Assembly: GCF_000002075.1 (NCBI RefSeq)
Contig: NW_004797414.1
Span: forward strand, 389,417-453,416
Direction: 5' to 3'
Source of the DNA: Aplysia californica
Lineage: Eukaryota > Mollusca > Gastropoda > Aplysiida > Aplysiidae
Length of the DNA: 64,000 nt
Shown in pieces: positions 36,241 to 47,575 of this stretch. The notes beneath the pieces were generated by a model. It saw only the letters and a program-made list of their open reading frames with translations, had not been told where the DNA came from and did no database searches. Position 1 is the first letter of the stretch. The number at the start of each line of letters is the position of its first letter. The position numbers were made by a program, and so were the translations under genes.

Positions 36241-36429
36241 AACAATACACAAATCAGATGCATCTTTCAAGTATTTGCAGGAATTTATCGCAGACCTTTA
36301 GAGTTACATACATGTAAGTTTATTTATTATGCAAATTAAAAATCAGCAGCAGTACTGTTACTCTAAATAACCTAGTAGTGTTGGTATGGGCACTAAACCT
36401 ATACCTTTCACCACTCATAGTCGCTCGCA

Positions 36430-36875
36430 GAGAATGTGGTTGTCTTAGACCAGCTGGATATCTTGGCCAGTGTCATTATACAGAAAAAACACCCCAGGAA
36501 AGAGGTCGTTTGTACAGATGATGTGTCTTGTACAGGTGTTCGTACAGGTGGTTGTCTTGGATGGGTAGTTGTTTGTGCAGATGATTGTCTTGGACAGGTG
36601 GCTGTTACTGTTAGAGCAGGTCATTGTGTTGGACAGGTTTCCATTTGTACAGGTGATTGTTTGTACAGGTGATTGTCATGGACAGGTAGCCGATAGAGCA
36701 AATTATTGTCTTGGGCAGGTGCTTCTTTGTTTGTGTGATTGTGCTGGACAGGCTGCCCTTAGAGCAGGTGATTGTCATGGACAGGTAGCAGTCAGGGCAG
36801 GTGATTGTCTTGGACAGGTGGTTGTTTTTACAGGTGATTTCTCATGGTCAGGTGGTTGTTTGAGCATGTTGGATT
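36430..36875 (+). repeat. Degenerate 36-bp minisatellite (CTTGGACAGGTGG unit)
   Basis: About a dozen units built from TTGTCTTGGACAGGTGG and TACAGGTGATTG. As the unit is a multiple of three with few stops, it creates a 160-codon ORF (36569-37051) with a 12-residue period such as GQVAVRAGDCLG. Single copies of the parent sequence exist near 12110-12180 and 26560-26610. Confidence 0.85.
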
Positions 36876-37089
36876 GTATCTGTGGCAATATGAACTGGGG
36901 AGAGTTAGCAACAGCTCTCTGGTTTATTTACATAGAATTTCCAAAGGGGTTGAATAAACTGTGCTTTTTTACTAAGCATGGCTGCTCTCATGTTTCTTTT
37001 GGTTTGGATCAGAGCCTGAGGTGGGATGTAACAATTTTTTCTTTCAAATAAATTCTGATGTTTTAGTTTTACACACCCATCAACAAAAT

Positions 37090-37260
37090 TTTAATAATTT
37101 AGTAGGCAGGCTTCGACTCTAGGACCAACCCGAGTTGAGAGGGATACAACATTCCAGCAGAAAGACCGAGATACTCAATTAAAATTTTCCCAACACAGGA
37201 GTTGAACTCGAGTCCTCAGCCAGCGACGGGGAGGCGCCTTAACATTGTGCCACAGATGGA
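37090..37260 (-). mobile_element. Probable tRNA-derived SINE remnant
   Basis: On the - strand a B-box-like GAGTTCAACTCC lies downstream of GGCACAATGTTAAGGCGCC. It is diverged, so the call is tentative. Confidence 0.4.
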
Positions 37261-37712
37261 GATTAATTGGTCTATTGAAGCCGAATTTTCTGAAGGGGTT
37301 GAACAAACTTTTCTTTTCTGAGCATGACTGATCTCTTGTCTCATTTGGTTTGCATCAGAGCCTTAAGTTGGAATTTTATATATATAATGGGGGGGGGGGG
37401 GGGGGGGGTGTTGCTCTTTTTTCAAATAAATTCTGATCTTTTACACCCTCATCGACACAATCCAGATTCTTTAGAAGGCAGGCTTTGGCTTTGGCTTTGA
37501 CCCTGCCTGTCAGGGCCAGCCCCGGTTGTTACAAACGCATAAAAGGAGGAGAGGTCAGCACGATATATGTGTGATAGGAAAGAAGGAGCAGAGCATCCAC
37601 CAACCACCCACACTGCAATGTGTGAGGAGCTAAAAACTAATTTTTAAAAATATTTTAAAATCCAATAAACAATTCATAACATTTCAATGCAACAACAAAC
37701 AAACCACAATTG

Positions 37713-37734
37713 TTTATTTCAGTAAAATTTTATT
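37713..37734 (-). terminator. Candidate SRPRA polyadenylation signals (two AATAAA) with GT-rich downstream element
   Basis: On the - strand two AATAAA hexamers lie at 37734-37729 and 37718-37713. They are followed at once (37712-37690) by a GT-rich stretch reading TGTGGTTTGTTTGTTGTT, the usual arrangement for cleavage and polyadenylation. This is the best such site downstream of the SRPRA stop codon that I could find by eye. Confidence 0.5.
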
Positions 37735-38785
37735 ATTTTTTTAACCTGTAGAGTGAATTCAAAAATCCCATTCACCATTTTTCTCTGCTGCGTGTGTTCC
37801 ATAATCCACAACACAAATACAACACTGTACAGCTGCGCCAATACGCAGCACAGAAGGAAAAAAAAAAATGAAACCAGTAAAGAAAAGTATCACATGAAAT
37901 TGCAATTCATCTCCATACATCGTAATTTATATGTACCTTCAAGCTTATAGCCCAATTACTTTTGCTTCCAAACCGTCAATGTCTTGCAACAAGTGCAAGG
38001 TTTCGCAACAGAACATGGGAGAAAGATGAAACATCGCACATCATGAAATAGATGACAAACGATATGAATGAATAGTTTTATGTGAGAATAAAGAATGATG
38101 CCTGGCAATGAAATATTGTATATGAGAATGCTTCATGATGAGAACTGTAAAACCGTTTGTCCATACAAGTCTGTCACGTTGATGAAACTGGGTCTTCCAT
38201 CAAAAAGTAAAAGTGTCTATGTACATTACATGCTAACATTATCACATACTGAAGTACAAGTAATAGTACTGGAGGTAAAGAAACAAACAAAAGGAAATTT
38301 TTTCTTCTCTCAATCCAGGACTGATCCTCCCTGCACCACTCAGAATAATAAATATTTTTGACTTTTACGCTGATTGCCCCCACAAGGGTGGCTAAACGAG
38401 AGATAACGGTAAAGAAAAGTTCATGTCACATCAAGAAAAGGGTACATAAACTGACACAATAAAACAAAAAAAGGAAGAAGATCCATACACATGAGCTAGT
38501 GAGAAAAGGAAACGAGGAAATTCGTAACATTTGTACGGGTGTCCATCTAAATTCTCCGGGTCTCAACCAGACAGAATTTTACAGCACTCGCAACTCTGCA
38601 TAAGGAAATATGAGCGCTTCTAGACTGAATGAATCCAACTCTGTTCCATAAGCGTCATGTTGTTGACAATGAGACACAAAAATACTGACTGAAGACGCAA
38701 GCATGTGTCGTGAAGCCGAAGAGGAGGCACACCTGCAATGTCAGTGGCAAAGTCACCCAACAGCCCAGGAAAGCTAAAACCTACA

Positions 38786-39025
38786 GAAATGGTAATGGTA
38801 TAGGTTTAACGCCCCCTATGAACACTATTAGGTTATTCAAGAGGTGGGACCTCTGAGCTTTACATCCGACTCTGAAAGGACCAAGCCAAATGGGAAATTC
38901 GTGTAAAATGCCTTTCCTCAAGGACTCGACATCGGACCCAGCTGAGGCTCGAACCCCTGAACCTGCAATCTCAGGAAAACAGGTCACCGTCAAGTAGCCA
39001 AACCACTAGGCCACCAAAGCCACAA
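38786..39025 (-). mobile_element. tRNA-derived SINE, - strand, in the SRPRA 3' UTR
   Basis: On the - strand it starts with an A-box TGGCCTAGTGG (39013-39003), then a B-box GGTTCGAGCCT (38955-38945), then the body CCTTGAGGAAAGGCATTTTA, and ends in GGGGGCGTTAAACCTATACC. It is sense to SRPRA. Confidence 0.85.
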
Positions 39026-40805
39026 AAAAAACTGAAGATGAAAGAAAAAAAGAAAAGTTCTATCCAAACTTGAAACAGACCTCGTTTTTTTCCCACTGCT
39101 TCAACTTCAATGCATTACTTTTATTCGTTTAAAATTCTATTTCTTTTAGTTTTCTAAGCAAACATTGCAGTAAGTCACACACCTCACGCTACATTCAAAC
39201 CACAGTGCAATCAGGAAACTACCATTACAAAGCAGGGAAAACACACTTTTTTCAAACACATCTGGTACTACAGTCACATTTCTTCAAACACATCTTATTC
39301 TGTCACATTCCTTCCAATACACCTTGTGCAGTCTTCTACACGCTACCATAACACTGCACGCAGACATTTTTTTTTTTCATTCCAATCGCAGACTGAATGC
39401 ACTTATTCGCCATAAATATCATCTATAAGAAAACAAGTAGACTCCCACAGGACAAATTATTGTGGGAAGAAGATAAGACTTCAGGGAAAACAGGTGGAAT
39501 GCCAGGGAATGAAGGGGTAGAGGGGGAGGGCCCCTACGAGATAGCCTATCCCTCTCCAAGTTTTGTGAGGATTAATGGAGTCATGGAACTAACATTGGTT
39601 TGTTGGGGGGGGGGGGTTAAATAACCATTTGTGAAGTTGAATCAGGGTGAACAAATCAATGCCATTATTATAAAGGCAAAAAAAAAACCAACTGTGAGTA
39701 TGAGCGTGCCTGCTGGCTTAGCATTATGGCACCATCAACAACTTTCATAACCACATCATTCGTGTGCCAGTGAGCAAAATCTACACGATCATTACATCGA
39801 GTGAGAGAAAAAAAAAAGTTTAACGCATAAAAACAAACCACCATTTCTTACCTCAGTGCAAAAGACTTAAAAACATTTCATCACTTCAGGCAGACCGAAG
39901 CCATCAAATATAAAGGGGAAAAAATGTTGCCCAATCCAACAAGAGATTTTTAAAAATGTAAAAATATTAAAAGCCTCTTCATCTACATTACCTAATTTAT
40001 ACTCCACAGCTCTACCGTGTCGTCCGTCTTTTTTTTAAGGGAGGGAGATGTCTTTGTGGTCTCCTCATCAACATGAGGCAGCATAACTATATTGTTCTTT
40101 AAAAAATAGAAAAGTTACAAAATAGCGTGCATATACATGTGACAGACTGAATGAACTGGTGTAATAGAAAGAGACAAAAATAGTTCCTGTAAGATAAAAC
40201 AATACACGCAACTCAATCCCTGACAGCATAAAAGAAAGAAAAAACCCAAACAATCCCCAAAAATTACTGCCCTAAAGAAGAAAAAAACCCAACTGAACCA
40301 GCTGAAAAGACCAACCGACTAAAAGGCATTATCTGTGCCATCTTTTTCTAAAAACTTGGTACCTTGCACAGCTGGTATTATCAGAACACATCTCTTGACA
40401 AAAGACATCATCAAATCAAACAAACGAGAAGAATTACAATTTAAAAAAACAAAAAAACTTTGTGACATCACACAGGCACCCAAAATGAAGAGACTTAACG
40501 GACGTTTTCAGTGAACTCAAAAGCTCAGTAAAGCCCAAGAAACACATCCAAATACAAACAGAAAACAATCTCAACCCTGAAGAACTGACTATGGGTATAA
40601 ATTAAACAACAAAGACATTGACCACGTTTTGTTTTGAAACCAAAGTCTCTGCTACATGAAATAATATCACTATGACTGAAAACTCTTAATTATAACTCTA
40701 CATCAACAAAAGAACGAGAGAAAGGGAAAGGGAGGGACAGACAAACAGACTGACAAGACAGGCAGGCAGACAGACAGAGAGAGAGGGGGAGAGATACTGT
40801 AGGAA

Positions 40806-41118
40806 ATAATAACAATAACTGTATTTATATAGCACACATCCATGCTCTATACCCTGTTCAGTTATTATTACTCCAGCAGACTCTAGGACACTCGGAAACA
40901 TTCTCAGCTTCCCGGGGAGCCTACTGTGCAAGCAGCCGATTAAGAATTTAAGCACTTACATACTGACAGGCGAATACCCATTCCCACCTGGGTAAAGTAA
41001 GGAAAATTTGTGTAAAGTGCCTTTCCAAAGAACACAAAAACCAGCCCCTAACAGGATCCGAACACATGACCTTTTGGTTGCGAGCCCAAGAGCCTAACTG
41101 CAAGATCACCAACGCCCT
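40806..41118 (-). mobile_element. tRNA-derived SINE with a TATATAAATAC-type tail, - strand
   Basis: On the - strand the tRNA-like head (GTTAGGCTCTTGG, GTTCGGATCC) is followed by GGAAAGGCACTTTACACAAA. The 3' end reads GTGCTATATAAATACAGTTA and runs into an ATT-rich tail. Same orientation as SRPRA. Confidence 0.8.
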
Positions 41119-41439
41119 GTGTTCAAAGAGGGGGAAGACGCCGTTATAAGGACATAAAACGAGAAAAGAGACTGTGTCAAAGGATGGGGGGGGGGGTTAG
41201 ACAGAAGAGAGATAGTAAAACACACGAAGGAATGTGTGGGTTCCAAAGGGAAAAGGTCTGAGAGATAAAGAGAAAATAAAATACGGAAAAAAAGAGTCAT
41301 CTTGACCATAACAATATATCAAAACAGGTAATGATATATATCCATATATTCGGAACACACAACAGAAGAAGAGGGGTGAAATCTGGGCCAGGACTTCTCC
41401 GTCGCATCGCAACGAGCCACGGTGGTAGGCGAATCAGGC

Positions 41440-44400
41440 TTAGCCCTTGAGCAGAGCGCTGACCACAGCCCGTGCGTTCAGATTGCGGAGGTCACTGTAC
41501 GTCTGGCCCGTGCCCACAAACACGATGGGCTGACCCGTTGTGTACGTCATGGAGATGGCAGCTCCAACCTGAAGATAGATAACAGATATAGGCCTATATG
41601 GAAACTATCAAAAACCTGTGAGGCTTGTTTCCCCAAAAAATAAAACAAAGTTGATTCAGGAAAACAGCTTCTAAAATTGTGGCATACCCAGGCAGCTTCT
41701 GCCTGAGGTAAGATAACACAAGGCAACAAATTATAAATCTGAGGGGCTCGTTGGGGGGGGGTCAAGCTTTTCTTAATGCAATTTTTTCAACATCTTAATC
41801 ATAGCTGCCACTCAGAATATTTCAAAAAAGAAGGAAATTCACGCCAAGGTGTACGTCCGTACTCCGAAGGACGGAGTAAAACCAGAGAGATCCAGAGTCA
41901 ATATCTTGTAACATCTATTTTTTAGAAAGGAAGTGTCATATTTGTTGACCATACTACTGAATTAAAATGTATTTGAAAAAAAAAACAAGACACTAACAAG
42001 CATTTGACTCAGTTTGGTGACTAAAAATCCAGTGTTTGTTGCCAGCTAGCGTCTGATCTTTCACTTTCGACTTGTGCAACGATGTAGAGCAGTATTGGAT
42101 TAAGGAGGCAACACCTTTGCCACTGTACGAGATTTCTAATATATCGCATCAAACGTAAAATACAGCACTCGGCTTGTTCAATTTTCTAATGAACTGTTAA
42201 AGTTGCACACCGTCTGCTTCTTTCTCAATCCAGCTTCATTAATTTTTGCATTCTGCATCGATTTCTCTTGAATTTCTGCCGTTTTCAATGACATCTCGGC
42301 GCGCCATCTTTCCAAAGCTCAATCGACAGTCGACACGATAGCTCCACAAATAACAATGAGAAACTTTAGCTCAAGGCACAGAATGGAAGCAAGAAGCTGC
42401 AGGCGGACATGGACACGTTGCATTTTCGTCTCACTCCGAGTTCCGTGTTTTCCGCAGGTTAAAAAAGTATTGCAATTTGCTACCAAGAGTGGTCCAGCAG
42501 AGGAAGGAGGAAAGTAGCAGGAAAAGCTAGATGAAGCGGAGGTAGCGGAGTTTCCGCTCTTTAGCGGAAAAGTGGCAGCTATGTTTGATAACAACTCTGA
42601 ATATTCATAAAATTTTGATCGAACAGATAGAACATTTGGTTTTTCTCCTCACAGTCTATGTAACTCAAAAAATGTCATATAGATTTATGTAATTCTGAGG
42701 TAGCAGACAACCAAAGTGCACAAAGGTGTTGGTCCATCTGAGCCTTGCGTCCACCCAACCATTGATTCACAATCACTGACCTTGTCGTCGATGGTGTCGA
42801 ACTTTGTGAGAATGATTCCGTCAATGAGACGAGGCTCGGTAGACTGGGAGTAGTCGGCGAGAGCCTGGTTGAACTTGCACAGTTGGTCAACGGCCTCGTT
42901 GCCCACCAGGGCCTCGCCCACAAACAGCACCAGGTCCGGTTGGTTCACTTTGACCAGCTGCAAACAACAAGTTTAGTTTTAGTGCGAGAAGTTTAACGGC
43001 ACTTACAACACAATGAAGGTCTTTTAAGTACCGAAAATTAGAGATGTTACAAAAGAGTAACAAGCACAAAAATGTAGAAGAGATAAGGATTATAGATGAG
43101 GAGTTCACGGGAAAAATGGGAATAGTCACAAGCTGAAAATCGTGAGGGCATCAATTCTGAACGTTTGTTGACTCATAACTGTATTTCTGTACATGTACGT
43201 ACCAGAAACTAAATTTTCAAACTAGCTTTATGCCAAATTTATCTGTTCCATTTGAAAGGCCTATATCCACTGAGCATTTCGGTACCATTCTTTAACCTCT
43301 CCGTCAACTTTTAAGAAAATTATAGTTGTTTAAAATTTGATCAAATTTGTTAACCCATTGATACCGGCAAACGCATAGGTACGCACGCTACCTTTCATGA
43401 CGGCAAACGCATTTGATACGCATGGCTTTGTTTTGTTCTGTCACGGGACGAGCACGGGACCGATGGACTTGGTATGTTCCATAACGGGTACCTCATCCAT
43501 TTATAAATACTATCAATCAAAGTCAAGCTTGAAAATATGAATTATTATTGTGTTAAAAGCTTTTTTGTAGACTACCCTATAAAATCAGAGGTCGTTAGCT
43601 CCTCTGAACAGCGAATTTTGCCGATTTTCGGGCCTTGGTTACGTGCGTTTCAATGCCGCCTACCCTATCATGTTTGGTACCGTCCAAAAGGTCATTCTTC
43701 CGCCCGTCATAAGAGTTCAAAATAGTCGTAGTAATATGACTCATCACTTTCCTATTCCCGCGGAAAGTATCGTGGGGTATGAGAGTAATGCGTGCTCTCA
43801 TTGGCTCATTCTAAAACAATGACCGAAAATGTCTATAATTAGCACCGGAAACTGCCGAAGGCTGATGTAATTACTAAATATAATACCGAAAAAAGACCCG
43901 CGCATGCGCACAGCTTTACTTTTTGTCACATCCGTAAACAAGAATTCTCTTTCGCTTTCTCCCGGCTCGTCAAGTGCGTTACACGCTGATAGACTGTTTC
44001 ACTGCGCTTGCGAGAATCTTTGCACAAAATGCCACGGAATCTTTTCAAGACGATATTTGAAAGGGAAACGATGTTGAGAATGGAGAGTTTAGCGACGGGA
44101 TTGATGTGGAGGTGGACGGATCTGTTGAAGTCGCCCGTTGCGATTTGGAGGGATGCGTGCGGTTGTTCCGCTTTTATCAACCATGCAAGAAGACGGCGGC
44201 TAATACTAGATTTGGGGATTGTTTGACGACGCTGGGAACAAGTACGTCTTTTTTCAAGACCAGTGGACAACTATAAATCTTCACGAACGAACTGTTCATC
44301 AGTTCTGAGGTGTGTATCCCCAGTACCCCCCCCCTAGAATTACAGTTCTTTTCTCTAACTCTCTCATTGTTTCACTGTCTGCCCTCTCTCTGCCAGAAGA

Positions 44401-47400
44401 CCATAATTGATTATTGGCCTACACTTGTATTCTTTTCTAAGAGTAAGCTGTAAATTCTGATTATATTTAGATCTATACTTTTTTGTAAATGATTTGAGAA
44501 AATTACTAGATCTAGATTAGATCTAGTTGTTCAAAACTTTTCAATGTCTTGAATGTCTATTACGGCTTGGCGTTTTTATCATTACCTAGCGGTATTAGGC
44601 TATCAGTAGGGGGTTTCCTCATTCAAAACAGCCTCGATGTATCAGTTACAGAAAAAAATAATAAACTATCAGCGTCTGTGATGTCACTGCACACTGATGA
44701 TTCTTATTTGAATCTTACAAATGGAAAATGTTATTTTATCCTGGGTTCTAGGATTTCGTCAAGGACTTCGCCTCGGGCCTGATTGCAGACAGCACGGACA
44801 ACAGACAGCCCTGCACCACATCAGACCCGGTCCACTCTTCCTCCAACTCCATGTATGATGGGCAGAACCCCTCTGGCAGCATGAGGAAAGTGTGCTAATT
44901 TTGTCGGCAGAAGAAGTTTGTCAGCAAAGAGCTGCAACCACTAATTTTAGCTATAGTGCAGTGTAACCCGCTCGTGTATGTAAAATAAACAGCCAAACTG
45001 GATGAAAACATAAACGTGACAGTTCAGTAAAAGCTCAACATGCTACAGAACAGTGTTTCATTCATTTCAAGACTACTCTGGAGGCCAGTGACACAAGAGA
45101 ACTGTCCGAGAGGAAGCAGAAAAATTCAGACCTCATTCGGATCCGCACCAGAACTTTTTGAGGATTAGCCAAATTCATATCCAGTGTAGAATATGTGTGG
45201 CCAATGTGCTTTTTCTTTTCGTGTTTTAGAAAAAATATATTGTAATATATTGTGTGTATTCTTTCGTGGATTGTGTTTTCACTTTGGATTTATACTGTGT
45301 CATCTTGAATTTTGAACAAGCATCGATGGGTAAGTAGGACCTGCTGTTGTTATGATGTGTGACATAAATTAACATTTATTTATTGTTTTCTTTTAGTGAT
45401 AATCCTAACACACAGTCATTCAATGTTTATACATTGTGGAAACAGATTACTTTGAGTATTTATGCAAGGAAAAAGAGGCAAATTCACAATCTCTTTTTTC
45501 TAGTCTGACTTTCAGACAGTCTGACACTCATAACGGGTGACCTTTTTCAAATTGACATAACTTCTGCAACAATGAATGGATATCTATACAATTTTTTTCA
45601 AAGTGAAGGGCTTTGAAAGCTCCACATTTTGTATGGAACAATGTGGTTGTTAGCAGATAAAAAAATGTTGTATTTGAGGGTTTTCAGTAGTACAATTTTG
45701 GCTATTTTTGAAAAAAAAAAATCCTTGATTCAAATTACTCAAATTTTTCTAATATTCATTCAAATTGCACAAAAACCACATGAACACATTCACAATTCAA
45801 TTCCTTTTATAAAAATATAACTTTATGGGGGTTCAATCTTTAAATAACAGAGCTACAAGAGTTTTACTGAGGCTACCCCAGTTTGCTGGTCCATTTGCTG
45901 GAGCACAGGTAAAATGCCCAGTTCCTGGGGAGCAGCCCTCTGGCAAGGGCCTTAGTCAACAATGGGTTAAAGTCAGTCACTGGCTGCAACCCCATGTTTG
46001 ACAGACAATAAAAAAAAGTACCAAGAGAGTAAACATCTCCACATTAACAGAGTACAATCACTATAACAAATATATGGAGCCTAATTTTTTCAAGACTGTG
46101 AGATCATTACAAATCAGTATTTTATCACCTCAAACACGATGATCTGTCGTTATTTTGACAAAAACACTGAGCGTTGACCCGGCAGGCGCCACACCAGCCC
46201 CCGCGGCGAGCGAATCGGCTCTATACTGTAGTGTATCACGGAAGCGGGGTTGCATGCTTTCCGAGTCTCGCGGAAGGATTGATGAAAAACAATTCCAAGT
46301 TGATTACTTTATTCTAATAGAAAATAAACTGATCTTTCAATTGATATTTTTTATAAGCCGGTATTTTACATATTTTGTGTAAAAAGTGATCTTTAAACAT
46401 TTTGACGGTATTTTTAAAAGCTTTCTATTTAGACACCAAAGACTAAACATATATCACGGGAAAGCCCGTTTAAAGCTCTACAGTTCTCCGTCAATGAAAA
46501 GACGGTATTTAATCATCCCTCGTTCCGCGAAGCATTTGAATGCACGCGTGTCAATTTTTCAACCGGCCGACCACGCATTCCGAACGCGAGGGGGTTCGCT
46601 TTCGTCTGCAATTCTCCAGCTCCTAATAATCGGACATATAAACAACTTACACCATTGAACGAGGAAAAGCTGCACTTTTACAAGGTGTATGGCATTTGGT
46701 GTTTTATAGTGAAAGAGCAAAGAAACAGCGATCGGAATTACCCCGATTTCACCGATACCACCCGGTCAGAAGGCCGCGAGGCCGTGTTTACGCTACCTAG
46801 TACATGTACTACTGTTGGTTGATTATTATCGTTAGACTTCCCATTAAACAAACATAACAATTACCCACCAATCAAACAGATATGAAGTTATGAGTCCACA
46901 AACTTTTAAAATTGACACCCTCAAAATTTCCAGTTTGTGACTATACTCATCTTTCCCATGGACTCCTCAGATGTTTGATCAGAAAGAAGGAGCAAATCAC
47001 ACCTCAGCAATTCCAGGTTAAGAAGATTGCCCAGAACAGAGACTGGTGAGAGCCTTTTTTGGTAGCCTATACCCAGTACCAGGGGGTGAAAGAGAGAGAG
47101 AAATGGATGGAGAAGCATGTCCACACAATAAAGGTCATCAAGTGCAGGCAAATAGCAAGACAGACAGAGAGATAAAAAGCGGAAAATAACAAAGCATACA
47201 ACATTAAATATTCTGGATGGAGAGCCAGAGGAAGACCAAGGCGACGATGGAGTGAATCTGTGGCAGACACCCTCAGAGCTCACGGGATGTCCCTCCTACA
47301 GGCCACTCGCCTTCCTGCAGACAGACGCCTGTGTCTCCCCGCGACACCAACCGGTACAAGCGGAAGAAAAAAGTAAAAGTAAAGTAAAATAACAAAGCAG

Positions 47401-47434
47401 TAGAACCTACCCCATGTCAACTCCAACCATCCTG

Positions 47435-47465
<31 letters not shown>

Positions 47466-47510
47466 TGAGAGTGAGAGAGAGAGAGAGAGAGACAGACGGA
47501 CAGAGACAGG

Positions 47511-47575
<65 letters not shown>

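Larger units (their letters stand above)
37690..41439 (-). other. Probable long 3' UTR of SRPRA
   Basis: Sequence downstream of the SRPRA stop codon has no ORF I recognise and is A/C-rich on the + strand, so U/G-rich in the sense of SRPRA. It ends at a paired polyadenylation signal near 37713-37734. That gives a 3' UTR of about 3.7 kb. Two tRNA-derived SINEs lie inside it in sense orientation. The extent is inferred; an earlier cleavage site is possible. Confidence 0.45.

Noticed and set aside
43926-44270. 114-codon - strand ORF inside the piggyBac-like element
   Set aside because: No family match. The element's coding traces are on the + strand further right.
46135-46830. GC-rich block with ACCCGG words as another transposon
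   Set aside because: I could not find paired termini or a target duplication, so no element is claimed.
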